Made by a program: the position numbers and the translations under genes. Of a stretch of DNA of 64,000 bases, positions 1 through 10,964 are shown piece after piece. How positions within the stretch are numbered: position 1 is the first letter of the stretch; every line of letters begins with the position of its first letter. The notes beneath the pieces are model-generated. The model did not search any database. It was not told the origin of the DNA and worked only from the letters and a program-made list of their open reading frames with translations. This stretch comes from Epiperipatus broadwayi. Its lineage: Eukaryota; Onychophora; Udeonychophora; Euonychophora; Peripatidae. Where the stretch lies: positions 4,666,877 through 4,730,876 of the forward strand of contig JAQFVV010006216.1 in assembly GCA_028023455.1 (NCBI GenBank), in the 5' to 3' direction.

Positions 1-480
1 TATGCCTTTTTTATTAATCAATAGCAGTCCAGAACTTCTAAAGTGTTTGGATCAAGTGTTATCAGACAAAACCAAGAACCTGATTGTGATGTAAATGGAT
101 GACATAGTCATCGCATCTAAAAATATTGAAGAACATATGAAACACTTGAAACTGTTCTTAATGGAGTGTTACCAGAAAAACATTACCATCAATTTATAAA
201 AAAGTTGCCTGCTCCAGGAGGAGGTTGCATTTTTAGGCTTCTTAATAAGAAAAGAGGGCATTAAACCTCATCCAGAAAACTAATGGTGATACATTTTCCT
301 AAACCCACTAATAGGTGTAAGGTGTGGTCTTTTCTAGGATTATGCAATTTATACCATAGATTCTACAAAAATTTTGCATTACTTGGTGCAAATTTGGTTT
401 AGTTATTAACAAAAGACCAAACATGAGTATGGGAGTTCAAACAGTAACAGGAATATTTCAACACATTAAAAAGAAGTTCC
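1..480 (+). pseudogene. Reverse transcriptase remnant (Ty3/Gypsy), catalytic box destroyed
   Basis: The frame starting near base 2 reads SSPELLKCLDQVL, then a run ending in MDDIVIASK. This is the palm motif normally written YxDD, but the tyrosine codon is TAA (bases 92-94), so the catalytic box itself holds a stop. Downstream in the same frame, after another stop near 197, come VAFLGFLIRKEGIKPHPEN and, after a frameshift near 285, FPKPTN...SFLGLCNLYHRFYKNFALL, the usual connection segment. The element family copies its RNA into cDNA in a virus-like particle; this copy cannot. Assignment to the RT family is firm, activity is excluded. Confidence 0.85.
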
Positions 481-481
481 T

Positions 482-1053
482 GGAACAGGTAGTTCTAGCC
501 TATCCTGACTTTTCACATACTTTTTATATCCAGACTGACAGTAGTGGGCAAGGGCTCACAATGACACAGTGTGTTGTATTTTTGTAGCTGCAAGCTAAAA
601 GGGGCAGAAATTAATTATATGATGATGGAACAGGAAGCTCTGGCCATTGTGTGTGTTTTCAATAAATTCAAACAATTCTTGCTTGGGTCAGAGATTGTTG
701 TAATCACAGATCATAAGAGCTTGGAATTTCTTAATAGCAGTTACTTATCAAATGATCGATTGATATGATGGACTTTTATGTTACAGAAATTCCAGTATAA
801 TGTTCTATATTGCAAAGGCAAGGAAAATATTGTGGCAGATATTTTGAGTCACCATGCCATAGATCTGACCCCACATCATCTTGAGCCCAAAAATCTGAGT
901 ATTGCAGCATTCATGTTGTCCATAAATGAGTCCATAGAGCAACAATTACTAAGGCTACCTGAAATACAGAAGACCAGCCTGGAGTATGCACAAATTATGA
1001 CATATAAGAAAGGGATAGGAATATCTGACCCCAGTGACATTGGAAAAATATGA
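482..1053 (+). pseudogene. RNase H remnant (Ty3/Gypsy pol)
   Basis: Blocks in two frames carry the Gypsy RNase H signature: FYIQTDSSGQGL (first catalytic Asp, about 525-560), then from base 571 GAEINYMMMEQEALAIV (catalytic Glu region), ITDHKSLEFL (catalytic Asp) and, after a stop near 768, KENIVADILSH (final Asp). The domain degrades the RNA strand of the RNA/DNA hybrid. A linker follows toward the integrase finger. At least one frameshift (near 565) and one stop break it. Confidence 0.8.
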
Positions 1054-2215
1054 AGCCTGTAAAATAAAAGATGGTGTATTGAAATACAGGGTTGCCATGG
1101 AGGAAGACTCATGGAGAATCCTTATACCCCAGGGGCTATGGAACAAACTTATAGACTACATACATTGCCTTTATGGGCACTTTGGCCTACATAAAGTAGA
1201 GCATGTGCTCAGGGAAGTATTTTACTGGCCATGTTTATATTCAAATGTTTGTGTCAGTTTTGGGAAAATGTCATGTGTGTTAACAAACTAAGCCTCTAAA
1301 CAAGGGATTTACTGGAATCTTACAGCCCATTTTAGCACACAACCCTAATGAATTGTTTACCATTGACTTTTATGGGCCTTTACCTGCTTATAAGCGATAT
1401 TTAGTCATAATGTGTGACATATTTTCCAAGTATGTGGCTGCATATCCATTAAGAAAGGAGGATACTCAAAGGACTATCCAGATCTTGCAGGAGCATCAGT
1501 TTCCTAAGATCAGTAAACCCTAGATGATATTTACAGACCATGAGACATCCTTTAAATCTCATCACTGGAAAAAGTGGATTCAGCAACTGGGCATTCAACA
1601 TGTATTAACATCTATTCATAATCCCCAATCTAACCCTTGTGAGAGAGTCATGAGGGAATTAAACCATTTATTTTGGCTTTATGTCAGCAAAAATCACTGT
1701 GAATGGGTGAATCAGGCAGAAAGCATCACTAATTACATAAATTGGACACAGAATGAATCTACAGGGTTTGCACCCATCATATTACATTTTGTACAGAATT
1801 ATCCAGTGCTGATAAAGGCTCTCTTGCCTGTAGTTCAAGAGAAAATTGATAAAGAGATAGATAAAAGAAAGGCTTGAATAAAATTGAAACATATGGCCGA
1901 ATTACATGTAAAGTAGGGAAATTCATGACCATGTAGATTCGAGGTAGAAGACTTGGTTTTTTTGTAAGAAAACCCCATGTCATCAATCTGACCCAGCATC
2001 AATATAAAAAAAATTTTCAGTATATGATGGACCTTTCACTATACAAAGGAAAAGTGGTCCGAATGCTTTTGTATTGGAAGATGAGTGCGAGGTTTATGGA
2101 TCTTATAATGCACAAAGCCTTAGGCCAGCCACTTAAAAGATAGGAGATAGAAGGTAGACTTAAAGGAAGACTTAAGGAATCGAAGTCAGGGAAAACAAAA
2201 GGGAAAAACAAACGT
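1034..2215 (+). pseudogene. Integrase remnant (zinc finger, DDE core, C-terminal domain)
   Basis: The H2C2 finger is seen as HCLYGHFGLHKV with the C-x2-C of KCHVC in another frame followed directly by a stop. The core has all three acidic positions: TIDFYGPLP (D, about 1360), FTDHETSF (D, about 1530) and NPCERVMREL (E, about 1635). A stop (TAG, about 1521) lies just before the second D. The C-terminal domain returns near 2010-2150 as YDGPFTI...SGPNAF...GSYNAQSLR. The enzyme inserts cDNA into the chromosome. At least three frameshifts or stops make this a pseudogene. Confidence 0.85.
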
Positions 2216-2731
2216 GGAGAAACTTGTGAGTGTTAGGCAGAGCAAAATCAGCTAAGTTTTTTTTTATGACAGACAGTTGTAATGGCTGCTTAAAATATCA
2301 TTACAAAGTTGAAGTTTTATAGGGTGAAGAAAAGAAAATAAATCTATATTTGTTCGATTTTGTTTATAATACTTGATTAAAAGTTTCTTTTTTTATGTTT
2401 GTACAAATATATATGTATGTGTGTGGGAATTATATTTTAATCCCACAGCTATATTCAGTTTTTAATTTTGAAAAACGAAAACTAAGATTAGCTTTTTTTT
2501 TGTAAAGGTGAATTGTATAAATAAATTGTGCAGATTTCAGATTTATATTGATAAGAGTGACTAATTAAAGAAAGAAAAGAATTTTGCATTTGTTAATCCC
2601 TAGATCTGAAAACAGCAATTTATTTTCTTTAATTGCATTCCTATTGTTAGCTATATGAACAATTTTATAAATTTTAATTTAAAAAAAAAAGAAAAAAGTT
2701 TTGTAATTGGTTCAGATACGAGAGATTCTTC

Positions 2732-2739
2732 TATAAAAG
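2732..2739 (+). promoter_or_regulatory. TATA box in the putative 3' LTR
   Basis: TATAAAAG lies about 500 bases after the integrase remnant and 30 bases before a tandem repeat. The position suits the U3 promoter of the Gypsy element, but no second LTR is present to prove it. Confidence 0.4.
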
Positions 2740-2768
2740 GCTTAATCAGGCTATTGTATTATAGTTAT

Positions 2769-2877
2769 GCCAACTTGAGGAGATTCTTGCACAAACTCTG
2801 AGAGATACTTGCCAACTTGAGGAGATTCTTGCACAAACTCTGAGAGATACTTGCACAAACTCTGAGAGATACTTGCA
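2769..2877 (+). repeat. 42-bp tandem repeat, about 2.5 copies
   Basis: The block starting GCCAACTTGAGGAGATTC is repeated after 42 bases with near identity, followed by an extra copy of its last 24 bases (ACAAACTCTGAGAGATACTT). It sits just after a TATA box, so it would be in the transcribed leader if this is an LTR. Confidence 0.8.
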
Positions 2878-3130
2878 GAACAGAAAGATTCCTGCATATT
2901 CTGAAAGAAAGCTGATCCTGCTATTATTCTACTTGGAATGAATACTAAACTTCCTGCAAGAATATTTTCTCATACAATGATTTGCTAAGCTTTTCTTCAG
3001 GACAGGTTTGTGTTCCCTGTGTCTCCATTAACTGACTATAATGCCATAAGAACCAACTAGAAAAAAACCACTAACTGCCTTGCCCAAGCCTACCATCAGT
3101 GAATCCAGATCAACGGACCATGCTCAATAA

Positions 3131-4539
3131 TCCTAGTGCACTAGCATTTAACTAATTTGTTAAGGTACCTTACATTCTATAATTTAAATAATTTTATGGT
3201 CTTAAATTTGTTTTCTTTTTAAATGTACATGTGAAGTTTTATTTTTATTTTATGTAATTCAGTTTCTGTGCATTGATATTTTTCTCTTAAGTGCTAGTTT
3301 CAAACCAGTGGTGTTATGTTCCATTCAAGTGTTAGTAAGTAAGGTAGTGCAGTCTTAATTATAATCTCACATTCCTTTTTGTTATAGAGAGCAGTCTGGA
3401 TATTACAGACTATTCTAATTAGCTTCTGGCTCATAACTTATTTTGTTATTAGTCTGACTTATGTCAAGAAACTATAATTATTTGTAATATACTATTATGA
3501 AATGTAATAGCATTTAGTTTCATTCCTTAGAGCTTCCACTTCATTTATTAGAAGCATGTACAATCATTTTAATCTTTTCAATAGGTAGATTATGAACTCC
3601 TAGCCTGTCTCACTCTGAGGGAGGTCAATTGATTGAAAGTAATAACTTTCAACACCCTTGTTTTGTTTCTTAGAATTAATGTTTTCGAAGCTATCTTCAC
3701 ATTTCTCCTGTTTCCTCATAAGTTCTAAGAAATCTCAAATACGGAGATTCATTTTTTTCATGATTATTGGTTATAAGCAAGAAGCTAGTCCTTTTTAGTT
3801 ATGTGAGATCACTGAATATTTACTAGTACTTTTTCTACTGTCAGTGTTTTTGCACTCTTTCCAATATAATTGCATCACACACGGGAAATTGCTGTCTAAT
3901 TAATCCACATTGAAATATTTTACTTTTTGATTGACATACAAGTAGTATGTTTTAAGTAAATTTTTAAAGTTTATTATCTAGATTTATGTTTATTTAATCA
4001 TACTACTAATACAATATTTATTCATTTTACTTAGTTCATTTTGTTTTCTGTTGCTACCTTTTCCAACTTTCAGAGCAAAACATAAGATCTCATTTGCTTA
4101 ATTGAGCTAGTCCAGCGCATTCCTGTTCGTATATCCTGTCCACTCTTAAAATAAATGTCTAGTTCAAATTTTTAGACTAGTGGCGCCCTTGTGGTCAATG
4201 TAAAAGAAAAATCTTTTCATATGGTACATTATTTTTATTCTCCATACTAGTTCTTCATCTCTCCAACTCTTATGTCAGCAGAGATATAGTAGCTCCCTTG
4301 TTTTATTTTTTGTAAACTTATTTTTCATTTCTCTTTTTCTTGTTTGATATTATCCCAATGTTATTTAGAATAAGACAGTTTTTAAATCAAAATCTTTATT
4401 TAATGTAGATTTGCTACTATTTATAAGAGTAGATTTTTTTCTCTTTTATCATTAGTGTATTAACTCATTTTAATACTGTCTCTCTCAAATATATATCTAA
4501 TTTCCATTGAATGTAAATAGACTGATATTTCATATTAAA
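3131..4539. other. AT-rich non-coding stretch
   Basis: No coding similarity, RNA gene or clear repeat border seen. Isolated GC-richer phrases (3595-3660, 4110-4200) hint at further old repeats that I cannot classify. Confidence 0.5.
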
Positions 4540-5084
4540 ACAGGCAAAACTCTCTGTACATATTGCCACTCAGTGCAAGCTGAAATAATCAATGGATACC
4601 AGAAGGCTTGTGCATAAAACCCCCATCTAGTGCCTACTCATCCAATATCCCCGGACTAGTTTCTGGTTTGTGGCTTTCATCAATGAGAGCATTACACCTA
4701 GATCTTAGGATCTAATGCAACTCTCCAGCAGCCACCTTTATCTCTATTTAACTACAAAACTATGAGTCTTAAATTGAAAACACTATTATAATATTTTCAA
4801 TCAAAGCTCAGTAGCTTATAGTCATATAGGTCTGAGCTAAATTCAGTACCTATACATTTTGGTGTCTTGGTTCCTTAATAACCATAGCCACCATAATTCT
4901 ATTAGACAGGATTGGTTTAAACTAATAAACATCACATGATCACCATTTTTTATGCTTGCTCATAGCTGTTAGTAAAACAGGCAAAACTCTCTATACATAT
5001 TGCCATTCAGTGCAAGCCAGAGTAATCAATGGAGGCCAGAAGGCTTGTGCATAAAATCCCCATCAAGTGCCCTCTCATCCAATA

Positions 5085-5126
5085 TCCCCAGACTAGTTTC
5101 TGGCTTGTGGCCTTCATCAGTGAGGA
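5085..5126 (-). ncRNA. Hammerhead-ribozyme-like motif, most complete copy
   Basis: On the minus strand: stem I 5' side TCCTCA, core CTGATGA, stem II GGC-CACAA-GCC flanked by an A.A mismatch, GAA, a 2-bp stem III (AC/GT around TA), the cleavage triplet GTC, then TGGGGA that pairs with TCCTCA (five Watson-Crick pairs and one G.T). This is the hammerhead order. The weak points are the A.A where the family has G:C, and the tiny stem III, which in known minimal hammerheads works only as a dimer. Activity is unproven. Confidence 0.35.
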
Positions 5127-5558
5127 GCCTTGGATCTGAGAGCACTGCACCTAGATCTTAGGCACTAAGTGAGGATTTTTGCATATGCCTTCTGGAATCC
5201 ATTGATTACTCTGGCTTGCACTGAGTGACAATACATATAGAGAGTTTTCCCTATTTTAATAACAGTTATGAGCAAACATAATTAATGGTGATCATGTGAT
5301 GTTTATTGGCTTAAAACCAATCCTGCCTAATAGGATAGTGGTGGCTATGATTATTAAAGAACCAAAGACACCAAAATGCATAGGTACTGAACTGAGTTCA
5401 GACCTATAGGACTATATAAGCTACTGAGCTTAGATTAAAACATTATAGTGTTTTCAATTTAAGACTCATAATTTTGTAGTTAAGTAGAGATAAAAGGTGG
5501 CTGCTGGAGGGTTGCATTTCATCCTAATTTCTAGGTGAAGTGCTTTGAGATCGAAGGC

Positions 5559-5600
5559 TCCTCACTGATGAAGGTCACAACCCAGAAACTAGTCTGGGGA
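5559..5600 (+). ncRNA. Hammerhead-ribozyme-like motif, inverted-half copy
   Basis: Same order as the copy at 5085-5126: TCCTCA (5559-5564), CTGATGA (5565-5571), GG/CC stem II, GAA (5585-5587), AC-TA-GT, C at 5594, TGGGGA (5595-5600) closing stem I. The third stem II pair is lost here. Read as a sibling of the 5085 copy in the opposite arm. Confidence 0.3.
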
Positions 5601-5974
5601 TATTGGATGAGTAGGTACTAGATGAGGATTTTATGCACAAGTCTTCTTGCATCCATTGATTACTCTGCCTTGCACTGAGTGGCAATACGTATAGAGAGTT
5701 TTTGCCTGTTTAACTAACAGTTATGAGCAAGCATAAGAAATGGTGATCATGTGATGTTTATTGGCTTAAAACAAATCCTGCCTAATAGGATAATGGTGGC
5801 TACAGTTGAGTTCAGACCTATATGTCTACATAAGCTACTGATCTTGGATTGAAAATATTATAGTGTTTTCAATTTAAGACTCATAGTTTTTTAGTTAAGT
5901 AGAGATAAAACGTGGCTTCTGGAGGGTTGTATTAGATCCTAAGATGTAGGTGCAGTGATCTCAGATCCAAGACT

Positions 5975-6015
5975 TTTCACTGATGAAGGTCACAAACCAG
6001 AAACTAATCTGGGAT
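5975..6015 (+). ncRNA. Hammerhead-ribozyme-like motif, diverged copy
   Basis: CTGATGA at 5980-5986, stem II GGT-CACAA-ACC intact (U-A replaces the C-G of the 5085 copy), GAA at 6000-6002. GTC has become ATC. Stem I is now TTTCA/TGGGA and still pairs with two wobbles. Likely a decayed copy. A fourth, worse copy (TTGATGA) lies on the minus strand near 4648-4686. Confidence 0.25.
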
Positions 6016-6165
6016 ATTGGATGAGTAGGCACTAGATGGAGATTTTATGCACAAGCCTTCTGGCCTCCATAGATTACTCTGGCTTGCACTGAGTGGCAAT
6101 ATGTATAGAGAGTTTTGCCTGTTTTAATAACAGTTACGAGCAAGCAAAAGAAATGGTAATCATGT

Positions 6166-7615
6166 GATTTATATTTTATATTGTTTTGATCTTTTGTAAA
6201 AAAATTTTTTTTTCTCCAACATTAGGTTTTGCATTTAATTTTATACATTCTATTTATACCATTGTCTGAATTTTTTCATATATTGTTTAATGTATTCCTT
6301 GCCTTAAAATGTTAATTATGTTTTTTCTTTTTTATTTATTATTTTAAAGTTTATAATATTGTTAAATTATTTTTTGATTTTATTTATATTTTTAATTACA
6401 TTATTATTACAAAGTTTTTATACCTATATAATTAAAATATTTATTATTATTATCATCATCATTATCTTCAGCATCATCATTATTATTATAAGATGATGAT
6501 GATGCTTTGATTTTATGATATAAATGTAGTATAAATTTTGAGGAGATATATTTAATGTATATATATATATTTGGAGTATATATTGAATTTGGTTATCCAT
6601 CTTTTTACACACCTAAAACTTCAGTCTTACAATTCATGCTTGCTCCAAATTTATAGCAACTACCACAATGCAGTGTACATATGTATAATTTTTTTTTCAA
6701 GTAGACACATATTTTGCAGCAGATTCTTCTCATGTAACAACACCATAATCCTTAATTACTTTTACATACCAAGGAAAAGTCATTATATTCTGGATCAAGA
6801 ACAATTCTTTATTATAATCATTTTAACTAGATGTTTAAAAATATCTTCTCTAATTATCCACTGAAATATTGTTACCAACAAAAAAATATCAAGGCTCAAA
6901 CCTATATAAATTTTTCATAAACTAAGAAAAATGTACAACTTGATTTGGTACTTGTTAGTTTTCAGGAATACTAAGATGGCAGCCTGTATTTTTGATAAAT
7001 ATACAGTTTCAAGGGCTTACCAAGATGACAGCCCATATTTCATTAACAATCTTCTAATATTTACAAAATTAATGTTAAATTTTTAAAAAAGGAATAAATT
7101 CCAATAAATTTAATTGACAATTGTATTTCAATTTTTTTTATTTACTTCCTGATGATGGGTTAATTACATATATAAAAAATGAGTGGAGGGCCTACAGCCT
7201 CCCAAATTATGTTTACAAAAAATGATGTTAATATATTGTGCCAAGCACTCTTGAAGTGGCCATACACAAAGTGACTGTAGTTGAAGCTAAAACTCAGATA
7301 TATATTATACAATTATTAATCTATGTAGTTATCATTATATAATCACTATAATTAACCAGCTATGGAATATAAACATAGTATAAAATGGATGAGGTTGGTC
7401 TGTGTATATATTTCTTACCCACACACACAAGAGTAAAGCAATATTAAAGCGACAAATTGTAAATTGATGCATATGATTACATTATATATGCGACCAATAT
7501 TTTTGTTTCATTTTATTTTTTTTTATTCTAATAAATGCAAATGTTTCACATTTGTAATTTTTTTTTTTTTAAAGTTGTTTACATGTTGGAACATGTTATA
7601 AAAAAGAAAATGAAA
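6166..7615. other. AT-rich stretch with simple repeat and a diverged inverted-repeat partner
   Basis: Contains an ATT/ATC trinucleotide-rich tract (about 6428-6512) and a (TA)n tract near 6558. At about 6955-7210 there is a block containing two AAGATGRCAGCC phrases that is the reverse complement of sequence at about 11370-11880. No gene seen. Confidence 0.6.
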
Positions 7616-7617
7616 TA

Positions 7618-8505
7618 CACCTGGGTCTCATTTTATGCGGATTATTTTAATGTGATTTTGAAGTTATGTGTTTCATGTTTCTTCTTAATATCCTTCATAT
7701 TTTACTATATTTATTAGATATCAAGAAATTTAAATTATTAATAACTTATTTTGACTTGAAATACTTTTTTTTTTTCAAAAATATAACATTATGTTAGCAG
7801 CTTACGTTAATATGGCTTGAAGCTGTATTTAGAATCTTAGCTTCTATGTAAATAACCTACTTATACTAATGAGTAAATAATAATAATAGATTTATACATA
7901 TGTATAGAAATATCGCAATAAATAGTCAAAAATTTTAAACCTTTAAAACGTATTTTGTTAGATATTAACAGAAATAAATATTTTTTTAGATTTTTAAAAT
8001 AAATAATAATGAAGATTTTATTGATTTTATAAACCGAAAATAATCTTTCTAATGATAATGTCTAATCCTTTTGTTTTGATTGCAATCTTATTTTTTTAAT
8101 ATAGAAACAACACAAGACTGGAAGTGGTGCTAGTTGTACAACACATCACGAATCTTGTTTCTTACTAGTTCACAAACGAATGCATATTGTAAATAATGGT
8201 AATGATTAAAATATGTATGAAAAAATGTAAAATTAAATACTGTAGTTAATAAAAAAAGTAAAAAAAGTTTGTTTTATATTAATTTTTTTCATATACTGTA
8301 TTTGAAATTTTTCATTAGTCATACTTTATTTCCTTATTTGAATTTTAAAGTAATTTTTCCTTGTTGCTTTGCTTTTATGCCTATTTCTGAAAATTATGGG
8401 AACCTATCCCCCATTTTTCAAGGTAAGTTACATTTATTTTTGTGCAATTTCTTTTGTGCGCATTTTCTGAGGAACCTATCTACCACATAAAACGAGACCC
8501 AGGTG
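7618..8505. mobile_element. 888-bp non-autonomous DNA transposon (MITE-like) with 24-bp TIRs and TA duplication
   Basis: The left end begins CACCTGGGTCTCATTTTATG and the right end is its reverse complement with three mismatches in 24 bases (the right end read inward starts CACCTGGGTCTCGTTTTATG). Both sides are flanked by TA (7616-7617 and 8506-8507), the target duplication used by Tc1/mariner-type and a few other families. The interior is AT-rich and has no recognisable transposase; short open frames inside are not convincing. Family assignment is left open. Confidence 0.75.
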
Positions 8506-8507
8506 TA

Positions 8508-9020
8508 ATTAAAAGTAACTGTAAATATTCCAATGTGCCTATATTTTATTTTTTTAAGTTAGCGTTTGTTTTCTATGCTAATGCATTAAGAAAAGTCAGG
8601 TGGCCATTGTTTTACAAAATATTAAGATACACTAATATATTTATTAATCGTCATCATGCTTTATATTTTTATGAACAAAAGAGTTAGAAGAATTAGGATG
8701 CCAATGCTTATATAGAAAAATCTGGTTCATTTGTTAAGTCCATATTTTTAGTTTTAATCCTTTGTAATAAAAAAAACATAAGATAATTTTTTTGGGATCC
8801 CAATTTTAAATTGATGTTTATCAGTATAGTGGTCTGAGTCAACCCAGAACAAATAAAAATAAAATTAATTAAAGGTAAAATTCTTTAAAAGATGAAAGCA
8901 ATGATAATAACCTAAATATGTAAAGAAAGTTATGTGCATTGTTCAAATCAATTAGCCACCAAGATAAAAGTTTGAGGCAATTATACGAAGGGGAATACCC
9001 AAATTCATAATGTAATGAAG
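8508..9020. other. AT-rich non-coding stretch upstream of a TATA box
   Basis: No coding or repeat border recognised. It leads into the TATA box at 9025 and could be a promoter region or the U3 of an unrecognised LTR. Confidence 0.4.
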
Positions 9021-9024
9021 GTGC

Positions 9025-9032
9025 TATATAAG
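9025..9032 (+). promoter_or_regulatory. Candidate TATA box
   Basis: TATATAAG is followed 25-35 bases downstream by a GC-richer start-like region (CAGGTGCTGGACACAGACACT) and about 215 bases later by an ATG-led open frame. It suits either a host promoter or an LTR promoter. Confidence 0.35.
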
Positions 9033-9274
9033 CTGTTCAGGTGCTGGACACAGACACTGAGAGAGATCTAAGCTTATTAGATTATATTATGTGTTCATTG
9101 CTGACTGACTAGTATTAAATTGTTTTGTTACTGCCATTATTTATCACTCCAAAGTTTATACAGAGGTTACTTATGAAGATTACCATTGCTATGGAGTATT
9201 AGATTGATTAATTTGATGGTTATTGCTGCAGTCATTGCAGAAGAGATTGAGGTTGCTAAAATCTTGCGGTAGCA

Positions 9275-9436
9275 ATGAAACCCTTTTGCTTGCCTGAGTT
9301 TCTCCAGTTATATGCTGTGAAGGCTTCATATCCAGGCCGAGAAGAAGATATGGACTGTTTAATATTATACAAAGCCAGAAGAAAGGGCATGAAGCTGAGC
9401 CAAATCTCCACAGTAAATCCCTTTCAGTTAAGCTAA
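9275..9436 (+). CDS. Unidentified coding-like block (53 codons), possible first exon
   Basis: The ATG at 9275 (context GCAATGA, with an upstream in-frame stop) opens a frame beginning MKPFCLPEFLQLYAVK and running to PFQLS. The composition is protein-like: charged run GREEDMD, basic run KARRKGMK, and unusually high GC for the neighbourhood. A GTAAAT donor-like site lies inside near 9408, so translation might leave the frame there by splicing. I do not recognise the family. It could be the 5' end of a host gene, or the start of gag in an unrecognised retroelement whose LTR holds the TATA box at 9025. Confidence 0.3.
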   Translation: MKPFCLPEFLQLYAVKASYPGREEDMDCLILYKARRKGMKLSQISTVNPFQLS

Positions 9437-9510
9437 AGTAGCAGTTTTCATGAGATTACCACAGCAGTGAATAGAAAATTCAAGATGAAGACAATTTTTA
9501 TATCTGCTAG

Positions 9511-9702
9511 CAAGATGTTTATGGGGTGGAAACCTGATAAAGTGCATCTATACAGCTCTGTCCAAGCCAGGTCCAGCTAATGATGATGATGAAGATTACC
9601 AGACATATATTGTTATGAAGGAAGTCCTTACCACCCTGATGACCAGATGTGTAGCATTGTTCCGTGACCCCAAGTCCGGATTAAGTCTCAAGACACCGGA
9701 GG
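9511..9702 (+). CDS. Unidentified exon-like block (63 codons)
   Basis: Bounded by a TTTTTATATCTGCTAG acceptor-like site and a G|GTAAAA donor-like site. In the phase that leaves two leading bases it is open throughout: RCLWGGNLIKCIYTALSKPG, then an acidic DDDEDYQTY, then a hydrophobic/basic helix-like VMKEVLTTLMTRCVALFRD and PKSGLSLKTPEG. It lacks the AT-bias of random frames here. An ATG-led sub-frame starts at 9615 and reads through the donor into AT-rich intron-like sequence. Family not recognised; the neighbour at 9275 may be the previous exon. Confidence 0.35.
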
Positions 9703-10960
9703 GTAAAATCTATTTTAATTACTTAATATTGTTTTTCTTCAATATTATTTGTATGTTTATTTTATACATATATAACCTGTTTAAAATGAGCCTTATTGTG
9801 CTAGGGAATTTATTTCTCAATCTAGTACATGTATATCGAATCATTTATCCACCAAGCACAGGATTTTTTTATGTTAAACACCCTTCCACCTTTAGCTCAA
9901 GATATATGTAAATTATAAGATGAATGTTTAAATCATACAAGTACGTATAAATGAAGGAAAGATAAAATGCATTAAAATTATAGATTTACTTTGTCTCTGT
10001 ATACTTGATATATATATCACTGCATAATTATAAAATGTTAATAAATTGTGGAATGGATGTAGGAATGATATACATGTACGTTTGTATATTTATTAATATT
10101 ATATGACTTATTATAATGCCTAATATATATATATGGATATAGAACTCAGACCACTTCATCCAAAGATATTTTAATGACTCTATTTATATTATGATGTTGG
10201 GGAATGGGTTAAATAAAGTATTATTTTTCTTTTATTTGTACAGTCGGTGTTGAGTTAAGGGGATCTAATAAATATTGATGTATTTGTGTCAATAAATATT
10301 TACTTACTTATTTTACAAGCTATTTTGTTGCATAAGTATTTCATTTATTTTTCTTTCTAATAATATAATAAAAAAAGTATATTTCCGAGAGGAGCTTGAC
10401 CTCATAATAACCTGAGATAAAGAGAGAACTGATATTAACCTAATGGGATTACTACTTTATCGGGTATTAGGTATTTAATATCATACTAATATTTTAATAT
10501 AATTGATTTGTGTTGTTTAATGGTTTGGTGGTGGTTTATAATTATTTCATGCTTAATATGTATACTTAAAAGTTAGAACAGGGTGGAGGTTTGCCCAGTA
10601 CAATATATATATAATTAGTTTATTCATGTCAGCATCATGCAATCCCTCATGGCTTCCAAAATCACAAAAAGTGAATATTGTTGTTATTGTAGTTGTCACC
10701 AAATAAATTCTGCTAAATAAGAATCCATATTTATCATGTGATTCCCCTGTGTTTTTTATTTTCATATCATGACCATTGGTAAACACTTTTCAAGAGGATA
10801 GGACTCCATACCTTTGGAAATACTCCACTGCACCCTGGTTGTGACAGGAAGGTCTCAGATTTTGATCATTATCATAATTTACAAAAAAACCTGTAGCCAA
10901 AAAGAAATTCATGAAATCAAAAGTTGCAATGTTAAGAATGTCTCATCACTTCCATATTGT
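9703..10960. other. AT-rich non-coding stretch (possible intron)
   Basis: Nothing coding or structured recognised apart from short (TA)n runs near 10010 and 10125. Confidence 0.4.
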
Positions 10961-10964
10961 ACTA

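Larger units (their letters stand above)
1..3130 (+). mobile_element. Decayed Ty3/Gypsy retrotransposon, 3' part (pol remnant plus probable 3' LTR)
   Basis: Fragments in shifting plus-strand frames read in order as reverse transcriptase, RNase H, integrase zinc finger, integrase core and integrase C-terminus, the Ty3/Gypsy order. The 5' part (gag, protease, start of RT) lies outside the window. After coding similarity stops near 2215 there is AT-rich DNA with a TATA box and a 42-bp tandem repeat, as expected of a 3' LTR, but the LTR borders could not be fixed because no second LTR is present. The end at about 3130 is a guess. The integrase wording (NPCERVMREL) resembles elements I associate with arthropods; that link is from memory. 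Confidence 0.8.
4540..6165. repeat. Foldback array of a roughly 430-bp repeat (about 3.7 copies, orientation flips near 5168)
   Basis: The phrase AAACAGGCAAAACTCTCT recurs at about 4541 and 4975 (period about 434), followed each time by the same 200-400 bases. From about 5168 the same unit reappears as its reverse complement, with AGAGAGTTTT...CCT borders near 5230, 5695 and 6108. The outer ends, ATTAAAACAGGC and GCCTGTTTTAAT, are inverted copies, so the block can fold on itself. Each unit holds a short CTGATGA...GAAAC block (see the hammerhead-like entries). Tandem plus inverted copies with this motif recall the LTR-like ends of Penelope-like elements or ribozyme-bearing satellites; no reverse transcriptase is present here. 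Confidence 0.8.

Noticed and set aside
6424-6612. Short minus-strand frame over ATT/ATC repeats
   Set aside because: Produced by trinucleotide repeats (Ile/Asn/His/Met runs).
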